Source: Chionis minor
Taxonomy: Eukaryota > Chordata > Aves > Charadriiformes > Chionididae
Reading direction: 5' to 3'
NCBI GenBank assembly: GCA_013398295.1
Contig: VZSF01008862.1
Location: 1 to 64,000, forward strand
DNA length: 64,000 nt
In this document: positions 38,551-49,589 of the stretch, piece by piece
Layout: every line of letters starts with the position of its first letter
How positions within the stretch are numbered: the stretch's first letter is position 1
The notes under the pieces: model-generated
The model's input: the letters and a program-made list of their open reading frames with translations, nothing else
Databases searched by the model: none
Told to the model about the DNA's origin: nothing
Position numbers and translations under genes: made by a program

Positions 38551-38578
38551 AATCATGTTGGAACTTTCCAACATGATT
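38551..38578. other. Perfect 13-bp inverted repeat with 2-nt centre
   Basis: AATCATGTTGGAA (38551-38563) and TTCCAACATGATT (38566-38578) are exact reverse complements separated by CT. A second, overlapping inverted pair, GAAAGTTC (38542-38549) and GAACTTTC (38561-38568), shares the centre, so alternative hairpins are possible. It lies just outside the LTR fragment. Confidence 0.9.
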
Positions 38579-40614
38579 GAGATTTGTTGCTTCAGTCTGC
38601 TACAGAGGTTTTGGGATGGCATGCCCAGCATCCCCAGGAAACCCTCACAAACTCATCATTGGCCTGGAGACCAATGATGCAATGTGATCTAAGCAATCAA
38701 AGCATAAGATTATTACGGTACTGCATGGCCTTTCTCCTTGCTCACATAGGATCGGTGCGGGTGGATGGAGGAGATTGTTACTCAGGGGTTAAGTCATGCC
38801 AGATATAAATGAGTACAGTGTGCTACGGGGAGTCTGAAAGAAGAGCGTGGCCTCTGATTCTTTATGTGTCCCCAGGTTCCTTAATTTCATCAGACATTTC
38901 AACAGAAGTTGCCTCATGTCATCAGTAAGCATATGGACAAAAAGCTCTTGAATGCATGACATTACCAAAAGCCATCCTCTCATTTGATCCTGTATTTATA
39001 ACGTGTTGTGAGCGTGGCCACAAAGCAACCAACAACGTCAAGAAAAACAAGCAAGCATATGGAGAAGAGAACGAAAGCACCACATAATTTCAATGACCAC
39101 AGTTTCCCCTGCCCCAGTACCTAATAATCAATCAAAACATCTCCAACCATTAATGCATTCTTGCCAAAATCAAAGGAATGCCTTAGACCTCACAAAAGAA
39201 GAGCAACTCAGAAGAGGTGATACACAGAAAGGAAGGTACAAGGTCACCTTCGTGGCTTTGGTGGCCCTGTGAGCTGAGACAAAGAGGTAGTCAAGCCTCT
39301 TGGNATCTAACTGGTTAGACTAACTTCAGACTACTGGGCTACTTTGGAAGGAACGTGGCAGTAGTTCCCACCTTTGCTTTTCTAGCCTGGCAGACTTTGC
39401 TAGTCTTCCAAAATCCCAGCTCTGCCAGAAAATGCAGCATCATACAGCTTGCATTAACTATGAAGACCAGTTAAGTCTTCATGAAGACTACAAAGACTTA
39501 GTTAAGGAAGGTTAGTAAACTGTTTAAGCTACATTTGTAATTCAAAAGAAGTAATCCCAAAACAGAATTTTCTTAAAAAAGGAAATAGAAAATCTTTAAG
39601 GGGGGTTAATTAAACCCTCCACTCTTTTAAATGCTATAGAATCCGTTATATTTAAACCCTGAGCTAAACATACGAGGCATCTCTGATGATTCCCAGTGCA
39701 GGCAGCAGGGCAGCATGTAGCACTCCAGAGACTGCGCACATAATTAAGGGATGCTTTTCTTCTATTTGCTGCATTTAAGAGGTCTGATTGATTCAAACCT
39801 TACTTAGTTTTATGAGGTTCTGAACATCTTAATTTTCTGCTCCAAACTCCGAGGATGAATTTGTCTAAAAGGGTATAATTTATTATTTTTAGTTTTTTGT
39901 ACAACTGATCAGATTTTAAAAAATAGCGTAAACTGAATACATTCTTAACAGCCAATTTACATGTAAGTTTGCCTCCTTTACCTCTTTTCTAAGTTCTCTT
40001 TAATGTTAAATTACTCAACATAGCAACCTCAGCGTTTTTGTAGTTGTATGTCAAGATTTGCACGTGAATACCTCTGCCACCAAATGTCAGTTTCCTTTGC
40101 TTCCACGTGCAAATCAGATCTGCCTTACCAAGAGGTCACAATGAACTGGGAAATTTAATTCTATGTATGGATAAGGTACTAAAAACTGCAAGACAAACAC
40201 CGTATCATCTTGTGGGTTCAAGAAAACCATTTACCTTTATGTAGTGCAAGAAACTTAAGTGTTCAGATGTTACTTACACAAATCAGATCTAACTTCAAAT
40301 AAGGCTCTTCATTTATGGGAATGTTTCCTTTTCCTTATTGTGGGATCTCAATGCAAATATGGCAAGACTATCTTCATAGGCTGTATTGAAAACTGTTAGA
40401 GAGCCACATTAACCAACTTCTTGAAAATTATAGAGCTTATTTCTGTCACTTCAAACAAATGTACTAATATATACCAGTCATACACACAGGATCTAATATT
40501 TCAACAGGAGAAATTATAGTTGTACCCTAGACGTTATAAAAATAAAATTGTATGCCGTGACTGTTTTGACTGGAGGCGCTTCTCCCAGAGTATGTGAGCA
40601 CATACCTACGGAGT
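38579..40614. other. Unannotated DNA with one ambiguous base
   Basis: No gene or classified repeat recognised. A single N occurs at 39304. Confidence 0.5.
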
Positions 40615-40762
40615 GTTTCTGTACTGTGATGGTTACCGAGTTTGCCTCACAGGCAAAAGGTACCTGGTTTGCAACGGGGCAGACAACACTTGTTTATTTC
40701 TATACGGTTGGACTTGATGATTTTAAGGATCTTTTCCAACCTAAATGACTCTCTATGATTCT
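40615..40762 (+). mobile_element. tRNA-Val(CAC)-like head joined to a CR1 3' tail (SINE-like chimera)
   Basis: Positions 40615-40688 resemble a vertebrate tRNA-Val(CAC), roughly three quarters identical by eye. The anticodon arm is intact: stem TTTGC / GCAAA around the loop CTCACAG, with CAC at the anticodon positions. The acceptor halves GTTTCTG and CAGACAAC pair apart from one extra base. The internal promoter boxes are degraded (GGTTTGCAA in place of the GGTTCGANNCC B box), so this is not a functional tRNA gene. After a linker of about 16 bases, GGTTGGACTTGATGATTTTAAGG...TTTTCCAACC (40706-40741) is the CR1 3' core, followed by the tail ATGACTCTCTATGATTCTA. This order, a tRNA head plus a LINE 3' end, is that of a CR1-mobilised SINE. 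A one-off retrosequence chimera is the alternative. Confidence 0.7.
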
Positions 40763-41604
40763 AAGTACAGAGAGCAGAGGTTTGTGTGTTGTCACCATGT
40801 AAATGGAAATTACTTCATTGGAGTTGTGTCTCGGGATGGTTGGCCTTTACATACATTCTTTTTCACTCGCCTGTAATGTATCAGGCTGAAAATCTACAAT
40901 TATTGTTGCAGAAGATCAAGAATTTTCCAGAAACAAAATTTGAAGGCTTTATTAGCAACCTTCAAGAATGTGAAGTGGTGGGTTATCAGAGCCTAGTGCA
41001 ATCAGAAATTTTGGGTTATGTTTTTCAAAGCACCAGAATTTACTTGTAATGGCAGGAAAACTATTTTTAAGAAACAATATTGGGAAACCGTGAAATAAAA
41101 AAAATAAGTATTTTCCACAATTATGATGATCTATTGTATTTATTTGTACTCAATGGTCTGCTAATTTACTTCATCCTGTCTTAAAAAAAAAAAGTATTTT
41201 AATGAAGAGGTACCCTTGGAGCCCCACTTTCAAACCAAGACATTCAGAATAGATTACCAAAAAAATTATTGAAATTTTGATTGTGTGCTCTTTTCTTTTC
41301 TGCATGTGGTTAGCTAGTGTTTAAGTAGCTCTTTTACTGGAAGTGGTACTGGTTTGCGTTCCTTTTCTGTATCAGGACTGTGGATTCTTATGGCCTAAAA
41401 TCAAATCCTAGTGAGCATTTGGACCTTAGAAATAGGTATTTCTGTTACACTGCAAGCATCATACCAGCTATAAAATGAAGAAGGTATGGTAGTTTACTTT
41501 CAACAGTATGTGTAAACATGTGGTAAAGCACATCTGATTGATTATCTCAGTGATTGTGCGCTACTTGTGGCCTAATTGCTCCAGGGGCTGTAATGGGGTT
41601 GGTT
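40763..41604. other. Unannotated DNA
   Basis: AT-rich, with short A-runs at 41096-41105 and 41182-41193. No gene seen. Confidence 0.5.
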
Positions 41605-43510
41605 GCATAAACTAGAAATAGTTTCTTTCTTACACAAGCTGCCTGTGCTTATATTGACTCGACTGTTCCACACAATAGAAACTGGCTTAAAATCTAGCAC
41701 AGAAAAATAACAAGTCAAGTGTGTTAAAGATGGTCAGCTCCCAAAAATGAATACATATCTTTTAGTACGTTATATGGGAGTACTGAACTTGAATCAAACG
41801 GAACTCATGTTTTTGCATTGAATGGATTTCAGAGACTAATAGCAAATCAACAGGAAGTCTTATGAACTTCTTTTTTACCCCAGACCTTGCATTAAAAATA
41901 GTTTCTGTACAACTGTAAATGTTGCTGTAAAACTCTTGCTTAGGTAGGCTACAGCAGAACCTTGTCCTTGGCTAATCTGAACACTTTGGGACCATATTGC
42001 CATTTACAGTACAGAAAGTTTATTACATTGCATATTCTTTAAAAGTGTTGTTTTTATTTTTATGTAGAAATGAGTCCTTTTAGTCTGAGGAGGAAAAAAA
42101 AAAAAGAAACTTAAACGTTAAACATTTTTGCTAGAGTTGGAAGACCTGAAGCATTGTTAGCAGAGGCAATGCTGAGTTGTTCAGATCAGCTGTTTAGATT
42201 ATTCTATCACTGCCTGCCTCATACTCGATACAAAAGCAATATTATGTTGATGTATTTAGAGTGTCCTTGCTCGTCACCCGTGGTAAGCTTGACCATATTT
42301 TGGAGTGGTAGGAAGAAATCACTTTCTGCCTTCTATCACCAGCCTCTGTGCAGTATTGGGAGCCGCAGTAAACTGGTGGAAAGGCTACATCCTTTTGTGA
42401 GAATGATCTGAACTGCCCAGTGCTCTTTCATAAGGTGAGCAGCAGAGAGATGGTGAGAAGATAAGAAAGGGGACAGCTTGTGGGGAACACTCATGGGGAT
42501 GGGGCTGCTGCAAGGTAGACGTGTCCCTGAATGGCGTTGCTTCTGAATGGACTGCAAAACCTCCCCTGGGCATTACAATTTCTGCATACTGGAAAGTTAC
42601 AGAACAAAATCTTATTTTAATAAAGAAGAAGCATTGCCATAAGGCTGCTGTGGTGGTTTTTTTTAAACAAAGTGCGTGTCTGTTGATAAGACTGAAGATG
42701 CTTTTTATTGGTGTGTGAAAATTTCAGGTTCACTGAGAAGCACACAGGGCAACTTATTTCATCCTGAGGTTTCAGAGCGTAAGACTAACTAATTCTGAGT
42801 TTGGGGAAAAAAGTTATATTTGGAGCAATTTAAAGGTGTCACCTGGTACTGGCAAGTAGGGAACCATGATTCAAAATATCTAAGGGCTGTTTTAAGCTCT
42901 TCCATTGAGCCAGTTTGAGCCTCAGTTTATGAATGTATATGAGAAATGTAAGTATCTCAACCCTTCACTACATTAATGCTTGCAGGAAGCTGACAATTTT
43001 TAGATAAACGGTTTTAGAGAAGTTTTTGAGAACTATATTTAAGCTATTTTTGTCTGCACTTTTATTAAGTATGATAAACGATCCTGGATTTTCCTATTAC
43101 ATTACCGTAAATAACAAGTATGGAACCACTATTATTTTCATAAAGAGGATCATTGCAATGTAAAGGTAAATTTGTACACAGAAAATGCTGTACACCTCTA
43201 AAAGCCAATACTGTAATTTATATCTTATTTCAGTTTAATTTGTTCTGATGAGATGATCTTACAAGACTGCTTGTGTCCACTGTGAATATTGCATTGTGCC
43301 TGCAATGTTAAGTAGTTGTCTGCTGGCCACAGCAGGTATTTTTTTTCTACTAGATAGTGTCCCTGGTCACTATTGTAAAGAAAAGAAAGATTTTTTTTCA
43401 AAGGTAAACATAAAATGTATTTTACACAGCAGAAAACTTAGGAATGCCAACACTGAAATTCTTCCTTTTTTCCTTATGTCTTCAAATCTGCAGAACCTTT
43501 TACTTTCAAG
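41605..43510 (+). repeat. Near-identical direct repeat, copy 1 (probable assembly duplication)
   Basis: The 1906 bp from GCATAAACTAGAAATAG to CCTTTTACTTTCAAG recur at 43512-45418 with only one difference that I found, an A12 versus A13 run at about 42095. A single N (43511) separates the copies. The block holds AT-rich, non-coding-looking sequence; its frames (42154-42411, 42521-42718, 43296-43510 and others) occur identically in copy 2 and none has a family hallmark. Confidence 0.95.
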
Positions 43511-43511
43511 N
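43511..43511. other. Single N at the junction between two identical copies
   Basis: The lone ambiguous base sits exactly between the end of copy 1 and the start of copy 2 of the 1.9 kb repeat. This is the position expected for a join between two contigs whose overlapping ends were not merged. Confidence 0.9.
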
Positions 43512-45418
43512 GCATAAACTAGAAATAGTTTCTTTCTTACACAAGCTGCCTGTGCTTATATTGACTCGACTGTTCCACACAATAGAAACTGGCTTAAAAT
43601 CTAGCACAGAAAAATAACAAGTCAAGTGTGTTAAAGATGGTCAGCTCCCAAAAATGAATACATATCTTTTAGTACGTTATATGGGAGTACTGAACTTGAA
43701 TCAAACGGAACTCATGTTTTTGCATTGAATGGATTTCAGAGACTAATAGCAAATCAACAGGAAGTCTTATGAACTTCTTTTTTACCCCAGACCTTGCATT
43801 AAAAATAGTTTCTGTACAACTGTAAATGTTGCTGTAAAACTCTTGCTTAGGTAGGCTACAGCAGAACCTTGTCCTTGGCTAATCTGAACACTTTGGGACC
43901 ATATTGCCATTTACAGTACAGAAAGTTTATTACATTGCATATTCTTTAAAAGTGTTGTTTTTATTTTTATGTAGAAATGAGTCCTTTTAGTCTGAGGAGG
44001 AAAAAAAAAAAAAGAAACTTAAACGTTAAACATTTTTGCTAGAGTTGGAAGACCTGAAGCATTGTTAGCAGAGGCAATGCTGAGTTGTTCAGATCAGCTG
44101 TTTAGATTATTCTATCACTGCCTGCCTCATACTCGATACAAAAGCAATATTATGTTGATGTATTTAGAGTGTCCTTGCTCGTCACCCGTGGTAAGCTTGA
44201 CCATATTTTGGAGTGGTAGGAAGAAATCACTTTCTGCCTTCTATCACCAGCCTCTGTGCAGTATTGGGAGCCGCAGTAAACTGGTGGAAAGGCTACATCC
44301 TTTTGTGAGAATGATCTGAACTGCCCAGTGCTCTTTCATAAGGTGAGCAGCAGAGAGATGGTGAGAAGATAAGAAAGGGGACAGCTTGTGGGGAACACTC
44401 ATGGGGATGGGGCTGCTGCAAGGTAGACGTGTCCCTGAATGGCGTTGCTTCTGAATGGACTGCAAAACCTCCCCTGGGCATTACAATTTCTGCATACTGG
44501 AAAGTTACAGAACAAAATCTTATTTTAATAAAGAAGAAGCATTGCCATAAGGCTGCTGTGGTGGTTTTTTTTAAACAAAGTGCGTGTCTGTTGATAAGAC
44601 TGAAGATGCTTTTTATTGGTGTGTGAAAATTTCAGGTTCACTGAGAAGCACACAGGGCAACTTATTTCATCCTGAGGTTTCAGAGCGTAAGACTAACTAA
44701 TTCTGAGTTTGGGGAAAAAAGTTATATTTGGAGCAATTTAAAGGTGTCACCTGGTACTGGCAAGTAGGGAACCATGATTCAAAATATCTAAGGGCTGTTT
44801 TAAGCTCTTCCATTGAGCCAGTTTGAGCCTCAGTTTATGAATGTATATGAGAAATGTAAGTATCTCAACCCTTCACTACATTAATGCTTGCAGGAAGCTG
44901 ACAATTTTTAGATAAACGGTTTTAGAGAAGTTTTTGAGAACTATATTTAAGCTATTTTTGTCTGCACTTTTATTAAGTATGATAAACGATCCTGGATTTT
45001 CCTATTACATTACCGTAAATAACAAGTATGGAACCACTATTATTTTCATAAAGAGGATCATTGCAATGTAAAGGTAAATTTGTACACAGAAAATGCTGTA
45101 CACCTCTAAAAGCCAATACTGTAATTTATATCTTATTTCAGTTTAATTTGTTCTGATGAGATGATCTTACAAGACTGCTTGTGTCCACTGTGAATATTGC
45201 ATTGTGCCTGCAATGTTAAGTAGTTGTCTGCTGGCCACAGCAGGTATTTTTTTTCTACTAGATAGTGTCCCTGGTCACTATTGTAAAGAAAAGAAAGATT
45301 TTTTTTCAAAGGTAAACATAAAATGTATTTTACACAGCAGAAAACTTAGGAATGCCAACACTGAAATTCTTCCTTTTTTCCTTATGTCTTCAAATCTGCA
45401 GAACCTTTTACTTTCAAG
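43512..45418 (+). repeat. Near-identical direct repeat, copy 2 (probable assembly duplication)
   Basis: This 1907-bp block repeats 41605-43510. It continues without a break into unique sequence (TCTAGGGCCAGCC) at 45419, whereas copy 1 is continuous with unique sequence on its left (GGGGTTGGTT). A single-copy genome with two overlapping contig ends would give exactly this arrangement. Confidence 0.95.
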
Positions 45419-48330
45419 TCTAGGGCCAGCCTACATCCACCCCTTCATTTCACCTGTGCCTTCTGAAGGCCAAAGCACAAATAAGAAGAGTCATCCTGAT
45501 TTTAGTCATCCCCTTTCTTCATTTTCCTCTTCTCTGCAATTACAGTTTGAAATCAAACAGCACTCCTCTTATCTCTGAGAAACAGCGTATGCATGAGGCA
45601 CTTGGGGAACCCAGCAGCATTATGCTGTGTTCCTGCCCCTTCAAAGGCAAAGAATGATGAAACCACTTGTAACTCATAGTCACACCTCTTCTCTCCTTCC
45701 TACCTCATTTTCTGAGAAGGGGTATCTCATCCTGAAATCCCGAGAGTGTGACATTATAGACACGATCTGGACTGTGAGTGCAAATTTTCTGTTCTAATGC
45801 AATTGCATTCCTGTGTATCAGCTGATCAGTCATGTTACATGTTTTCACACCTAGTTATTTTCAGATCAAATAATTTGGCTGCCAAAGTCGAAAAGAATTG
45901 GAAAAGAAGTGGAAAATATTGCGTAGGTATATCTGTAGATAACACTTTCTGTGTTGTTTCTATTCAAACATATTTTACACTTATGTAACTTTTGTCCTCA
46001 GCAGACAGTATTCAATACCTTCCCTCTTCTAGACCTATGCTCTTCCTTTTGAAACCTTAGTACTACCCAGTGTCACTTACATGTGTTCATAACTTCTTGT
46101 CAGTGTATTCAAAGGCCTTGAGATGCTGATATGATCAAAGACTGTGATTTCTGCTCAGTGTCTACAATTCAGATCTTCCACACAAAAATTTAAAAGTTTT
46201 CGATGCTTAAAGACAAACCAGATCATAAACATCATGACGCAATTAATATCTCTTAGGGAGTAAGAGAGTGACACTGGCTGTTACTTATTTTAAAGTGTTA
46301 CTTGGGTGGATAAATAATTGTGCCTACATAGAAATTATGTAGAATGTGTATGGGCATCATAGTATTTAAAAACACTTAGAGTGTTTTGGAATTAAGACTT
46401 ATTGTCTGCATTGAAGAGCATCAGTGATAACATTAGTGTGCAGGCATAGTAAGTCTCATTCTTTGTCCTGTAGTCCTCATTTAAGAGTGTTCAGGCTTCA
46501 TTAACACGTCAGCCTTTTTTATCATCTTGCACTATTCAAGATATGCAGGCTCTCTTCCACACTCAGATCAGGAATTACTTCTTGATCGCTGCAATTAATT
46601 GTTGAGAATCATGACTTCTTGACAGCAGCTTCTTCACAGAAGGGCTTTGCAGCTCCGTGTATGCTTCTGGCCAGCAATCTGGATACACTGCCTAGCACGT
46701 TTCCAAGTATGCAACATAGGGTGGTTTTCATCTTATGCCACCTATCCCAGTCTAAAAATTAAGATATCTAATCTAAATTGTGGCTAGTCAGTAGTAATGG
46801 ACAAACATCTTTAGAGGCCAGTTCACTCCATCCCAAGACAGGTGTCTTACCACAGGTCAGCTTAATTGCCCTTCGCAATGATGACTAGCTCAACTTGATG
46901 CTTAACTTTTAGGGATGACTACGTTTTAGTACAATGTCTGATCCTCTACAGGTTCATAACTTTTTATAGAGATACTTGAGTTGCATTTCAGATTGGTTTT
47001 GAGCATATTCACTGAACATTGTTTTAAACTTTGTCTGATTAAAGACATCAGTTTAGAATGGTGGAAATTAAAATAAGCATTTGTTCTCCATTTGTTATCT
47101 GTAAGAATAATGTTCTAAATAACCAGGGAACAGTGTGGATTTTTACACTGAGGAGAGACGTGGAAACCAGCTTCTAAAGCAAGTAGTTTTGGTTCTTGGC
47201 TTGATTTGCTTGCCTTGCACATTTCTAAACTAATTATTACCCTGATAGTAAGACAGGGTTATTGGCTTCAGACTGCTTTGAAGAATTCAGTTTGAAGAGG
47301 TAGCCCCTTAAAGAAAAAAAAAAAGAAAAAAAAAAAAAAAAAAAAGGAATTTCCTATTAAAGGTGATCCAGATAATTGGTAGAACATCTCCTCTTCACAT
47401 CATTTGTTGCTGAGGTTGGTCATTTTCTACCTGGTAAGCATATTTCCATAACAAGTGTACTACATCAGAAGTTATCTTCAAAAGAGCATGCAGGGCCATA
47501 TTCTTATAACGTAGTTCCTGATTCTTCCACAACTTCCCTCAAAGAAAATGAGATGATTCACAGAAGAATGTGGTTCTCAGTGCTAAAGAGGATGAAAAAT
47601 ATAAATATATTTTCTTACTATTTCACATTTATATGCCTACATTACAGATGAACAAATGATTAAAAGAAACGGGGGAAGTTCTTCAAGTTGTAAGAGATGT
47701 CAAAAAGGAGTAACACAGAATTGGCATAACTTCATTGGACATGTTAACTGGGGATCTGAGAACGAATATATCTTTCTGACACCAAAACCGGGGGAACAGT
47801 GATGTGCAACTAAATTAGAAATTCACCACTTTGGGGAAACTGTAGTCTTTTAAAACACTAGTAAGTCTTAAGGTACACACATCGGAGCAAACACTGCAGG
47901 AGCAAACAGGTACATGCTTGCACAAAGGATAATGAAGTTAACCAAATTTAAGCAACAAACATACAGCTGGCACTGGTGACCTTCAGTTGGCTAGATCAGC
48001 TCCCTGAGCAGACAATTATCATTTCATCCTGGAATGCCTTAAAAACTCTGGCTGTAACTAGCATACTTAATTTGAACCAGCTCGAAAAAAATCATGTATC
48101 TTTTTGCATTTGACATATTAGTGCTGTTTCCTAGTGGTTTTCAATCATTTAGGCTTGAGATCAGAGCAAAACTGCCGTTAGTTCTAACGGGGTTAGATAC
48201 AGGGATTAAGAATACACGTGACAAAAAAAGAAAAAAAAAACCCGGATATCGCGCCTTTTTTTTTTTTTTTTTTTTTGTGGTGGTTGGTTGGTTTTTGCTG
48301 TTGTTTGTTTGTGGTTTTTTAGTAAATCGA
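45419..48330. other. Unannotated AT-rich DNA upstream of the CpG island
   Basis: No recognisable exon or repeat family. An A-rich tract lies at 47311-47345. A T-run (about 48256-48276) and T/G-rich sequence (48277-48320) directly precede the GC-rich zone. Confidence 0.5.
47311..47345 (+). repeat. A-rich homopolymer tract
   Basis: About 35 bases that are almost all A, broken by two G residues. No retrocopy body was recognised upstream of it. Confidence 0.9.
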
Positions 48331-49369
48331 AGATGTACCGTGGCAGCTGCGTGGCTGCCGTACTGCGCCGGACGAGGTTTCTGCGACCCCCGCCGCCGCC
48401 CGCAGCGACAGCAGGTGTCTCTGCTTCCCAGCACATCCCGCCGCAGATCCCAGCACATCCCGCCCGCCCCTCCCTCCTGCCCAAACTGGGCGCCCCTTTC
48501 GCACCCCAGCTGGAGCCACCGGCAGCGAGGAAACCGTCCCGTGCTTTTGTGAAGATGCTCTAATGGCACAGCTTCCTCGTACGTGAAGCGCAAAGAGCGA
48601 CAATTCTCATCTATAGGCAAAATAATACTTAACGCAAGGCAGATTTCCCCTTGCAAAAGGTGGTTCGGTCGATTAGCTGCTGTCCTCGTTATTCATGATT
48701 GCTTTTCGTATTTAAAACATACTACTTTGTCTGTCGTGCAGAGGCTGTGTCAAAGGTGGGGCGGGAGGGCATTTGTCAGTCTCTTTTGGGCTCCCTTTCG
48801 TATAAACACACAAGTAGTAGTTGCTTACTTTCACAAAACGTTTCCCTTCCCGTGCTCCGTGCTGCAGTTTCAGACACGAAGCAGGCGCGCGGGTCTGATT
48901 TACCCAAAATATTCGGGGAATAACAAGCACACCCACTTAAATACGGCTGCGGGAAAGTAACGACGGCCCTCCTTTCTCAAGCAGTGCGGGAGGGGAGCAC
49001 ACGGCGTTTGTTTTTCTGTGGATTTGGGTCTCCTGACGGAGCCGGGGGCCAGCTCCTGCTGGTGGGACGGAAGAGTCCCTGAGGATTTTATTCCCGGGCC
49101 GCCTGCTGGGCAGGTACCCCTCCTTCACCGGGCCCACAGCGCGGCCTCGGAAGCCCCTGTGCAGTTTTCACTTTGCCGGCAGGCGACCGGAGGGAGGCTT
49201 TTTTTTTTTGGTGGGGGGAAGGCAGCTCCCTCGCCGGAGAGCGCCCCGCGGGCCACACTAGCCCGAAAAGCGTGTAAGAGCGTCCGGCTGTCCGTCCGTC
49301 CGTCCGCCCGTCCCGCCTGGGCGCCGCTGCCCAGACGCCGCCCCGGCGGCGGGGCCGGGGGCGGGGGCG

Positions 49370-49370
49370 N
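49370..49370. other. Single N inside the CpG island
   Basis: One unresolved base lies between a G-rich stretch (GGGGCCGGGGGCGGGGGCG) and TTCGGCCCCC. It may conceal missing sequence in a region that is hard to sequence. Confidence 0.9.
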
Positions 49371-49378
49371 TTCGGCCC

Positions 49379-49380
<2 letters not shown>

Positions 49381-49413
<33 letters not shown>
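49381..49413 (+). repeat. (GGC)11 trinucleotide repeat
   Basis: Eleven uninterrupted GGC units inside the CpG island. Such repeats are common in 5' untranslated regions and first exons of vertebrate genes; here no reading frame is established. Confidence 0.97.
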
Positions 49414-49537
49414 TCCCGGTGGGACGGGGAGGGCGCCCGCGGGACAGGTAGGCAGGGACCCGTCCCGTCCCGTCCCGGAGGTGCCAGGCGCGGGTGCGGC
49501 GGAGCAGCGCGGCGGCATCCCAGGTGGGGCGCGAGGT

Positions 49538-49540
<3 letters not shown>

Positions 49541-49588
<48 letters not shown>
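49541..49588 (+). repeat. (AC)24 microsatellite inside the CpG island
   Basis: Twenty-four perfect AC units within GC-rich promoter-like DNA, flanked by GCGAGGTGGG and CGCGCAGGCG. Alternating purine-pyrimidine tracts of this length can adopt Z-DNA under negative supercoiling. Confidence 0.97.

Positions 49589-49589
<1 letters not shown>

Noticed and set aside
40615..40688. Functional tRNA-Val gene
   Set aside because: The B box and the acceptor 3' half are mutated and a CR1 tail follows, so it is a pseudogene or SINE head.
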